34,526 nucleotides of DNA from Balneolales bacterium (GTDB taxonomy: Bacteria; Bacteroidota; Rhodothermia; Balneolales; Natronogracilivirgulaceae), in assembly GCA_007134845.1 (NCBI GenBank), contig SLKA01000012.1:1-34526 (forward strand), given 5' to 3'. The notes below the pieces were generated by a model. The model saw only the letters and a program-made list of their open reading frames with translations, ran no database searches and was not told the DNA's origin. Position numbers and translations under genes: made by a program. Every line of letters starts with the position of its first letter. The stretch's first letter is position 1. Below are positions 7,359 through 14,333 of this stretch, piece by piece.

Positions 7359-8153
7359 ATGAACGACCCATCACAGAAAAACATCATCGGGATTGTCGGC
7401 GGGATGGGGCCGGTTGCCGGAGTGGATCTGGCATCCAAAGTCATCTCCCAGACGGTCGCATCCACGGACCAGGATCACCTGCCGCTCATGCTGTATTCTT
7501 TTCCCGAAGAGATTGGTGACCGGACCGAATACATCCTGGGGCATATGAAAGAAGCAGTGCCGGAAACAACGAATCCGGGCCTGGCGATTGCCCGGATTTT
7601 GCTGAAGATGGAGCAGGCCGGGGTCACCGTGGCGGGCATGGCGTGCAACTCTGCTCACGCACCGGGAATTTTTGACCGGATTACATCAGAACTTGAGGCA
7701 AACCGGAGCAGAATCAGCCTGCTCCACATGGTGCGGGAAGTCGGATGGCACATACTGTATCAACATGCCGGTATCCGAAAGGCAGGGATTGTCGGCACGA
7801 CGGGCACCCGGACTTCAAAACTTTATAACCTGCTGGAGGAGTTCGGCATGGAGGTCGTTGATGTTACTGATGAGGAGCAAATACGGCTTCAATCGGCCAT
7901 ATACGATCCGAAGTTCGGGATAAAATCTTCGTCTGACGGCACATCCTCGAAAGCGGTGGAGATCCTGACCGAGACCTGCCGGTCACTCCGAAAAAGAGGA
8001 ACCGAACTCATCGTGTTCGGATGCACCGAATTTCCGCTGGCCTACCAAGAGCCGGAAATCGAGGGACTTCCGGTTGTTGATTCCAGTATGGTACTGGCCA
8101 GGGCGCTGGTCCGCGCCTGTGATCCGGAGAAGCTGAGACCGGCCCGGCAATGA
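7359..8153 (+). CDS. Aspartate/glutamate racemase family protein
   Basis: A 264-residue cytoplasmic protein of the PLP-independent Asp/Glu/hydantoin racemase superfamily, which uses two cysteines for proton exchange at the alpha carbon. N-terminal IGIVGGMGPVAGVDL is the typical opening. The catalytic cysteines are in GMACNSAH (Cys96) and VFGCTEFPLAY (Cys222). The second half repeats the fold with AGIVGTTGTRTSKLYN (142-157). The motifs fit the aspartate racemase branch (RacD/YgeA-like) better than glutamate racemase MurI. ATG 7359 is chosen over TTG 7344 because it fits the family N-terminus. It lies 40 bp after the P1 peptidase gene on the same strand, so the two may share a role in amino acids or peptides with D-residues; this is inference. 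Confidence 0.87.
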   Translation: MNDPSQKNIIGIVGGMGPVAGVDLASKVISQTVASTDQDHLPLMLYSFPEEIGDRTEYILGHMKEAVPETTNPGLAIARILLKMEQAGVTVAGMACNSAHAPGIFDRITSELEANRSRISLLHMVREVGWHILYQHAGIRKAGIVGTTGTRTSKLYNLLEEFGMEVVDVTDEEQIRLQSAIYDPKFGIKSSSDGTSSKAVEILTETCRSLRKRGTELIVFGCTEFPLAYQEPEIEGLPVVDSSMVLARALVRACDPEKLRPARQ

Positions 8154-8193
8154 GACCGGATTTTCGAACCGTCAGATAAGTGTAAAAAAACTA

Positions 8194-10557
8194 TCAGAAA
8201 GAACGCAGGTCGATGTGCATGATTCGCACATCGCGGCCGGGGACGGTCGGATCGAGCCTCAGTTGTTGCCTGTCCTCCGATCCTCTCGCCGTTTGAAGGC
8301 TACGTTCTCCGGTAATAAGTTCACGGATACGATAGGATCCGGCCTCATCCACCGTGATGTTCACCCGGGGTTTGACTTCAGACTCGCTATGATTGATCAG
8401 AAACAGCAGATAATCGCCGTCGGTATTCCTTTGAACGCGCGCCACCAGCGGGGTGTCCGAGACCTTGTCCAGATTGGTGACGACCGGTTTGCCGACACCT
8501 GCCCAGTCGGCCATGCCCAGGATGAACGTGTTGTTGACGGGGCGGGTGTCAGGATAATTGGCCATGCCCATGAACGAACCGATCATGATCGTCTCGCCGT
8601 CACCGTACCGGTTGGCCACAATGGCCGGATCACCGGTCATGTCAAGATGCGCCAGTACCTCCGCATGATCGCTGATAATCTCAAGCGACTTGCCGTACAG
8701 TGTTCCTTTCAGGGTGTCTTCCCATGTGTGACGATGGGCCGCAGCCATCTGGCCCGGATTGTAGAAATAGTTCCAGACGGCATGATCGCTCTTATGGGGC
8801 ATCAGGGCGATGTCGCGCTCGCGCATGTAGACCTCTTTTTCGCGGACACCGAACACCTCATGCAGCCCCATGCCCGGGATTTCCTCGGAGGCATAACCGC
8901 GGTCATCATTCCATCCGATCCGCGTTTCGCCGACGGCATATCCGCCATCAGTGACAAACTGCTTCAGTCCGTCGGCCGCTTGCTGCGTGAGCATCATCGA
9001 CCAGGGCAGGATGACCAGCTTGTATTGCGACAGATCGCCGGATTCCAGCTCTTTACGATGGATGAAATCGACCGGGATATTGTTCTCGGCGAAGACACGA
9101 TAGTAGCCGATCAGTGAATTGTGATGCGCCATCGGGAAATCGGATCTACGCTGCGCGCCGCCTACCATTTGCGAGAGCGGGTTGTAAACAATGGCCACCT
9201 TTGCCGGCACCGGCTGTGAGTCCAGGAAAAGTTGCTGATGCCGGTCTACCAGTGAAGCAAGATAGCCGGCCTCCATCGCGCGCCTGGTAAGGGACCCGTC
9301 CTGATTCACCAGACCATATCCACCCGATTCATACCCCGACGACATCGGATACCATGCGTAGATGTTGATGGCTTTGGCGCCCTTGGCGATGGCGGACCAG
9401 ATCCACACGCGATGATCTCCAGGTGTGACCGGATCACTGACGATCAGGCCGATAGTGCCTTTGCCGGCCTGGAGTTCACCGACGTACCAACCCTCGTTGT
9501 TGCGGTTGGCGCTGCGGGCGAAATCCATCATGTTCATGACGCGCCAGGCAGGCCAGTGGCGGTCGGGATGATTGTGCTTCGGGTAGAGCGACACGCCGTA
9601 GAAATCGACCGATTCGGACATGAGGAAATCATCCGTGGCGCCCACACCCATGTGCGGGGAGATGATGATGGAAGAGACGGCCGCGTGTGACGTGATTACA
9701 TGTTTAGGATCGGCCTCGCGCACCGCGTCATAACGCATGCGTAAATCTTCGGCCAGTTTTTCGTAGATAAAGGTTTTCCAGTCGAGGTAGTCCGTGTAGC
9801 TAAGAATGGTGCTGAATCGGGGCGGACTCACATCCTCCCATTCCAGAAAGCTGCGATGCCAGGCGGTGTTGAGCGCATCAAGGGTGCCGTATTTATCGCG
9901 GAGCCATACACGAAAGCGCGCCTGTGTGAACGGACAGTAGCAAAACTGAGCGTTCGCAACATAGTCGATGTTGGCCCAGTTGATGATGTGCGGCTCGCTC
10001 CACAGGTCCCATCCGTAGAAATTGTCGTATTCGTTCGCAACGCGGGCAGTCTCGGTGTAGAAATTGAGTACCGCGTCACGAACCGCGTCATGATCGGTAC
10101 AGAATCCGGGGGCAGATTGTGACTCGATCAGAGTACCATCCTGTGCCTTGAACTTTGCATCGGGATGCTGTTGGCCAACCCAGTCGGGTGCCGAATCAAC
10201 GTAAAACTGGACGAACACCTTTAGTCCGACCTCATCGGCCAGCTCCATCAGCAGGCGCAGGTTCTCGAAGTTGTACTCGCCCGGCCGGGGTTCGGCGCGC
10301 TGCCATTCCACCCACGTGCGTACGGTATTGAAACCCAGTCCTTTGATTTCAGCCAGGTCGCGGCTCCACCGGGTCCGCGATTCCGGTGTGATTTCCGACA
10401 GCATCGGAGCCCGGGCATCCCCCCCGCTGTACCAGACCGAGAACGGGTAAAAATCAGCAGGAGAAGAACGTTCGGGAATTAGCTGACCGATTGTCGAATC
10501 CGTGATAATCAAACAGACTGCAATAATCAATAAAGCATTCATTATCCATTTGCTCAT
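8194..10557 (-). CDS. Secreted glycoside hydrolase family 42-like beta-galactosidase
   Basis: A 787-residue protein with signal peptide MSKWIMNALLIIAVCLIITD. A (beta/alpha)8 barrel spans about 35-400: GFNTVRTWVEWQRAEPRPGE is the usual GH42 start block, YGWDLWSEPHIINWANI places the acid/base at Glu188, and EGWYVGELQAGKGTIG the nucleophile at Glu361. KAINIYAWYPMSSGYESGGY is another family block. A trimerisation-like Rossmann domain follows at about 465-670 (YKLVILPWSMMLTQQAADGL) and a C-terminal beta domain after that. GH42 enzymes remove terminal beta-galactosides; related specificities cannot be excluded. ATG at 10557 follows CGGGGGCA on the minus strand. There is no TonB-dependent receptor or SusD nearby, so it is not in a polysaccharide utilisation locus here. 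It is separated from the upstream SDR gene by 178 bp containing an inverted repeat. Confidence 0.88.
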   Translation of the reverse strand: MSKWIMNALLIIAVCLIITDSTIGQLIPERSSPADFYPFSVWYSGGDARAPMLSEITPESRTRWSRDLAEIKGLGFNTVRTWVEWQRAEPRPGEYNFENLRLLMELADEVGLKVFVQFYVDSAPDWVGQQHPDAKFKAQDGTLIESQSAPGFCTDHDAVRDAVLNFYTETARVANEYDNFYGWDLWSEPHIINWANIDYVANAQFCYCPFTQARFRVWLRDKYGTLDALNTAWHRSFLEWEDVSPPRFSTILSYTDYLDWKTFIYEKLAEDLRMRYDAVREADPKHVITSHAAVSSIIISPHMGVGATDDFLMSESVDFYGVSLYPKHNHPDRHWPAWRVMNMMDFARSANRNNEGWYVGELQAGKGTIGLIVSDPVTPGDHRVWIWSAIAKGAKAINIYAWYPMSSGYESGGYGLVNQDGSLTRRAMEAGYLASLVDRHQQLFLDSQPVPAKVAIVYNPLSQMVGGAQRRSDFPMAHHNSLIGYYRVFAENNIPVDFIHRKELESGDLSQYKLVILPWSMMLTQQAADGLKQFVTDGGYAVGETRIGWNDDRGYASEEIPGMGLHEVFGVREKEVYMRERDIALMPHKSDHAVWNYFYNPGQMAAAHRHTWEDTLKGTLYGKSLEIISDHAEVLAHLDMTGDPAIVANRYGDGETIMIGSFMGMANYPDTRPVNNTFILGMADWAGVGKPVVTNLDKVSDTPLVARVQRNTDGDYLLFLINHSESEVKPRVNITVDEAGSYRIRELITGERSLQTARGSEDRQQLRLDPTVPGRDVRIMHIDLRSF

Positions 10558-10649
10558 ATCCGTTGCCCCCGTTTTTTTGTAAATAGTAATGCGTAATAAT
10601 GCCTTCCCGTGAATTGTTTTACAAATGGCATACCACGCTGTTATGCATG

Positions 10650-10676
10650 TTTTTCATGGTACTGTTACATGAAAAA
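10650..10676. promoter_or_regulatory. Inverted repeat upstream of the GH42 gene
   Basis: TTTTTCATG-GTACTGTTA-CATGAAAAA: two perfect 9-bp arms with a 9-bp spacer, about 95 bp before the GH42 start. It lacks the GC-rich stem of a terminator. The arm spacing of one helical turn or so suits a dimeric regulator. Candidate operator only. Confidence 0.45.
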
Positions 10677-10735
10677 TAGCACATTAATGAACTTATACAA
10701 CATCGAATGGAAGTGGTCGACAATCATAACTCGGA

Positions 10736-12163
10736 TCACTGCACCTGATCCGTCAGCTTATTAATCATTCCGTTAAAAATAAGAAAGTGGAACGGCAGCA
10801 CCAGGTACCAGTATAGCCGGCCCCAAACCCCGCGCGGACGAAAAGTTGCCTCCTGGATGAGCCGGTCGTCCTCGATGCGGAATTCCAGCCAGGCTTCGCC
10901 GGGCAGGCGCATTTCAGCGAAGAGCAGCAGTCGTCCCTCTTTTTTGTCAGCGAGCAGCACCCGCCAGAAATCCAGTGTGTCACCGGTGTTGATGTCATCG
11001 ACGGAGGTGCGTCCGCGGCGCAAGCCCACACCGCCGAAGAGTTTGTCGATGAAACCGCGTGTCCCCCACAGCCAGTTGGCGTAGTACCATCCGGTACCGC
11101 CACCGATGGACCAGATGCGCGATAAGACGGCCTCTCGGTCATGGACGGGACGCTCTTTGCGGTCCTTGAAACAACCGTTTACAGGTACCTGGATGTGTTG
11201 TGCCAGGCGCGTTCGGAACCGGCCGCTGATCAGCGAATCTTTCCAGCTGGAGAGGATGGCGTTCTGCTCGATTTTCTCAAAAGCAAGTGAGACCGCTTCA
11301 GGATAGGCGATGGGCGAAATCCCGAGCAATTCCGCCAGCCGGTTGTCCCGGCAGGTGACATCCACTTTCATACTGTCAACCAGCTTCACTGCAAGGGAGT
11401 AGGATGTGGAGGTAACAAAATAGAGCCAGTAGGAGGAGAGTTTGGGCGTGAGCACCGGGACGGTATAGATTGCCCGTCGCAGCCCGCGCACCTGCGCGTA
11501 CTGCATCAGCATTTCCTTGTAGGTAAGCACATCCGGTCCGCCAATGTCGTAATTTCGGTTCCATGTCCGCTCGTCACCCAGGCAGCGTTCCAGAAATGTG
11601 ATCACATCACGGATGGCAATCGGCTGTGAACGCGTTTTAAGCCATTTCGGCGCAATCATCACCGGGAGCTTCTCAACCAGATCGCGGATGATCTCGAATG
11701 ATGCGCTCCCCGATCCAATGATGATCCCGGCCCGCAATGTGGTCAGTGCATACCTGCCGGAATCCAGAATATCCTCCACCATTTTACGGGATGCGAGGTG
11801 CTTCGAAAGGTTGCGGTCGTTAATGATACCGCTTAGATAAATGACATGCCGTACGCCGGTCCGGTTCATGTAATTGCGGAAATTCTCCGCGGAAATACGC
11901 TCCATATCCCCAAAATCACCTGATTGGGATGACATGGAATGAACCAGGTAATACGCTCCGTCAATATCTTCCGGGATGGATGGCATGGTGCCGGGATCCA
12001 GGAAATCAGCTTCGACAACCGATATTTTCGATGCCAGGTCACGATTTATGTTCAGGCGGTTACGGTCCCGCACACAACAGACTACTTCATGACCGCCTTC
12101 GACCAGGACAGGGAGCAGTCGCTTGCCGATGTAGCCGGTCACGCCGGTGAGCAGGATTTTCAT
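10736..12163 (-). CDS. SDR-type NAD(P)-binding protein with C-terminal DUF2867-like domain
   Basis: A 475-residue two-part protein. The N-terminal atypical short-chain dehydrogenase fold has the dinucleotide-binding loop LLTGVTGYIGKRLLPVL (Gly7-x-x-Gly-x-x-Gly), GAYYLVHSMSSQSGDFGDME, and GVRHVIYLSGIINDRNLSKH with RAGIIIGSGSASFEIIRDL downstream. The C-terminal ~150 residues (IWSIGGGTGWYYANWLWGTR through RPRGVWGRLYWYLVLPFHFL) form a START-like DUF2867 region seen in YbjT-type proteins. The reaction is unknown; homologues are usually annotated as NAD-dependent epimerase or nucleoside-diphosphate-sugar epimerase. ATG 12163 has no visible ribosome-binding site but lies 6 nt after the stop of a 35-codon ORF (12170-12277), so translation may be coupled. 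Confidence 0.85.
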   Translation of the reverse strand: MKILLTGVTGYIGKRLLPVLVEGGHEVVCCVRDRNRLNINRDLASKISVVEADFLDPGTMPSIPEDIDGAYYLVHSMSSQSGDFGDMERISAENFRNYMNRTGVRHVIYLSGIINDRNLSKHLASRKMVEDILDSGRYALTTLRAGIIIGSGSASFEIIRDLVEKLPVMIAPKWLKTRSQPIAIRDVITFLERCLGDERTWNRNYDIGGPDVLTYKEMLMQYAQVRGLRRAIYTVPVLTPKLSSYWLYFVTSTSYSLAVKLVDSMKVDVTCRDNRLAELLGISPIAYPEAVSLAFEKIEQNAILSSWKDSLISGRFRTRLAQHIQVPVNGCFKDRKERPVHDREAVLSRIWSIGGGTGWYYANWLWGTRGFIDKLFGGVGLRRGRTSVDDINTGDTLDFWRVLLADKKEGRLLLFAEMRLPGEAWLEFRIEDDRLIQEATFRPRGVWGRLYWYLVLPFHFLIFNGMINKLTDQVQ

Positions 12164-12169
12164 TGTGGA

Positions 12170-12277
12170 TTAGCCTATTGGTTCGATAAAATGCATCAGC
12201 AGGTCGGTATGCGAATGGCGGACAGTCTGCAAATCAAAACCGTTCTCATGTAACTTTCGTTTCGCTTCATAAGTCAT
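12170..12277 (-). CDS. Possible small protein (35 aa) upstream of the SDR gene
   Basis: Minus-strand ORF MTYEAKRKLHENGFDLQTVR followed by HSHTDLLMHFIEPIG, stop TAA at 12170-12172. I do not recognise the peptide. Arguments for coding: an AAGGAA stretch about 12 nt upstream, a plausible amphipathic composition, and a 6-nt gap to the next start codon, which itself lacks a ribosome-binding site. It may be a translation-coupling leader, a real small protein, or the surviving end of a lost gene. Confidence 0.4.
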   Translation of the reverse strand: MTYEAKRKLHENGFDLQTVRHSHTDLLMHFIEPIG

Positions 12278-12391
12278 TGCTTCACATATTCCTTACGAAA
12301 ATACAGCAATTATGGCAGGAATCACTAACTTATGGTTACTGATATTCGATTTTCCTTGCGCACAGAAAACTGAAAAAACGAAACGCCATGC

Positions 12392-12811
12392 ATCCAGCCG
12401 GAAATTGTTTACATGCAGATGGGATCGAAATACGACGGGATAGGGCTCGGCTTTCAATCACCCCAGCCTGCAAGCCTGAGACTGAATTATATCCAGTTGC
12501 CGTTACCGCTCAGAGCATATCTTCCGCTTCCCGGCCCCGTTTCCCCACACCTGTTCGGCGGACCCTTTGTCGATTTCCTCACGGGAATGGAGTTTTGTGT
12601 CGGTGATCAGCTTATCCCGAAAGCTGATGAATGGTACCGGGACAGTGACTTCGGATTTGTGATCGGTATGGGCACAAAAATCGGACTGAGAGTTGTGGAT
12701 ATTGCTTTAGATGCTCGTCTGCTTTACGGAATGGAGAATATTTTTGACCAGCAGTTTGAGTATGATGAGCAAAATCGCGCGATCAATTTTTCGGCCGGCG
12801 TTTTATTTTGA
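12392..12811 (+). pseudogene. Outer-membrane beta-barrel (porin-family/PorT-like) remnant, 5' truncated
   Basis: The frame IQPEIVYMQMGSKYDGIGLG, then LRLNYIQLPLPLRAYLPLPG, VSPHLFGGPFVDFLTG, DFGFVIGMGTKIGL, DARLLYGMENIFDQQ and final INFSAGVLF is the C-terminal two thirds of a small outer-membrane barrel of the type common in Bacteroidota. It ends in an aromatic residue as outer-membrane barrels do. There is no signal peptide: an in-frame TGA lies near 12370, and the N-terminal strands are missing. ATG 12413 could start a 132-residue cytoplasmic stub, but this would not reach the outer membrane. Most likely a decayed gene. The MFS gene follows 157 bp downstream. Confidence 0.65.
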
Positions 12812-12915
12812 TCTTTAAAAGGTATTTTTGATGTTGTTTATGCTTGCGGTCTTGCAGCCAGGGGCACTATTCAGACCGGGGTTCTGTTTAAATGCCGATG
12901 AGTCCACTTCATCAC

Positions 12916-12951
12916 ATCATCAACCATTTTGAGATCATCAACCATTTTAAG
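12916..12951. repeat. 18-bp tandem duplication before the MFS gene
   Basis: ATCATCAACCATTTTGAG at 12916-12933 is repeated as ATCATCAACCATTTTAAG at 12934-12951, one mismatch, ending a few bases before the TAAGGAG ribosome-binding site at 12954-12960. Likely slippage, but in the leader of an expressed gene. Confidence 0.8.
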
Positions 12952-12967
12952 TAGTAAGGAGATTGCC

Positions 12968-14311
12968 GTGCCTGAAAATTCCGATACCCTTGAGAAAGCC
13001 TATGAGTTACTGACCATTGATGATGCCCGCGCATGCCGGGAGATTCCGGAAAGTGCCTGCCGCGAAGCGCCCGGCAATTTTTTTCTGAATGCCGGAAACG
13101 GGGCGCTGACCAAGCTTGCAGAACAGATCGCAAGTCCGGGCCTTGTCCTGCCGTGGATGTTGAGCGCAATGGGTGCACCGTCATCGCTCAGTGGCTTTCT
13201 TGTCCCGCTAAGCCGCAGCGGTTCACTGATGCCGCAGCTGGTGGTATCCTCGCGCATCCGAAAATATGCCCGCCGAAAATATTTCTGGGTGGCATCGGGC
13301 TACACACAGGCACTGTCACTGCTGCTGATGATCCCTCTTACACTGTTTGTGGGCGGGCTCTGGGGCGGAATCGGCATCCTGCTCCTGCTGGCACTCTTCA
13401 GCATGGCAAGCGGGGTGGCATCGGTCAGCTACAAGGATGTTATGGCCAAGACCATCCCGAAAGGCAAGCGCGGAACGCTCCTTTCGATACGCGCAACTGT
13501 TGGAGGGGCTCTGGCTCTTGGAGCCGGAGCATGGCTTATGTTTGCAGCCGGTGAGGATGAGCCCATTCTTTTTTATGCTGCACTGCTGGCGGTGGCGGCA
13601 TTGCTCTGGTTTGTGGCCACGACCCTGTTTGCATTTATTAAAGAGGAGGCGGGTGCCACCGATGGCGGACGTAATGCCATCGAGGAAGCGAAAAATGGAT
13701 GGAGGCTTCTAATAGAACAAACCGGTTTCCGGAATTTTATCATCGCCCGAAGTCTGCTGCTTGGTGTACCGCTTGTCATCCCGTTCTATTCACTCTTCGC
13801 GCGTGAACTTGGTGCAGGACTGAGCGGACTCGGACTTTTTGTGATGGCCAACAGTCTGGCCATGGTCCTCAGCAGCTATTTCTGGGGACGGCTTGCGGAT
13901 CGATCCAGCAAGCACGCTATGGCATATGGTGGACTGGCCGGCGTAGCTGCGGCACTGCTTGCCCTGTGCCTCGGCTTATTGCTGAATTTGGAGTACACCG
14001 CCTGGTGGCTGGCGGGTATCATCTTTATCACCGGATTTGCCCAGGCCGGTACTCGCATGGGGCGCAAAACCTACCTGGTGGATGCAGCTCCTGAAAAAGA
14101 GCGGCCGCTTTACGTCGCGGTCAGCAATACACTTGTCGGTATTATTTTCCTGGGCTCGTCGTTGGTCGGACTACTGGCCGGTCTCATCGGCGTACAGGGG
14201 GTAATCGTCGCATTCACCCTGATGATGCTGGTCGGATCCGTTATGGCATTCCGCCTGCCGGATCCGGAAAACATGGTTCCGGACCCGGAAGCGGCTAAAT
14301 CAGCACATTAA
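12968..14311 (+). CDS. MFS transporter
   Basis: A 447-residue polytopic protein of about 12 membrane segments. An N-terminal soluble stretch (about 1-40) precedes the first segment. MASGVASVSYKDVMAKTIPK-GKRGTLLSIRATVGG is the cytoplasmic loop and helix typical of this MFS subgroup, and SSYFWGRLADRSSKHAMAYG is the matching loop-8 signature in the second half. GITGF-type repeats occur as IIFITGFAQAGTRMGRKTYL. The GTG start at 12968 is chosen because TAAGGAG lies 7 nt before it; the upstream frame from 12929 runs through the tandem repeat. Substrate unknown. It converges on the lipoprotein gene, 22 bp apart. Confidence 0.88.
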   Translation: MPENSDTLEKAYELLTIDDARACREIPESACREAPGNFFLNAGNGALTKLAEQIASPGLVLPWMLSAMGAPSSLSGFLVPLSRSGSLMPQLVVSSRIRKYARRKYFWVASGYTQALSLLLMIPLTLFVGGLWGGIGILLLLALFSMASGVASVSYKDVMAKTIPKGKRGTLLSIRATVGGALALGAGAWLMFAAGEDEPILFYAALLAVAALLWFVATTLFAFIKEEAGATDGGRNAIEEAKNGWRLLIEQTGFRNFIIARSLLLGVPLVIPFYSLFARELGAGLSGLGLFVMANSLAMVLSSYFWGRLADRSSKHAMAYGGLAGVAAALLALCLGLLLNLEYTAWWLAGIIFITGFAQAGTRMGRKTYLVDAAPEKERPLYVAVSNTLVGIIFLGSSLVGLLAGLIGVQGVIVAFTLMMLVGSVMAFRLPDPENMVPDPEAAKSAH

Positions 14312-14333
14312 TACGTTTCGTTAAAACTTGGTG

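Noticed and set aside
8212-8234. Perfect 8-bp hairpin CGATGTGC/GCACATCG near the 3' end of the GH42 gene as a terminator
   Set aside because: It lies inside the coding sequence and the nearest T-run on the minus strand is more than 20 nt away past the stop codon.
8215-9117. 300-codon plus-strand frame opposite the GH42 gene
   Set aside because: Shadow of the GH42 C-terminal half; His- and Arg-rich composition typical of antisense frames.
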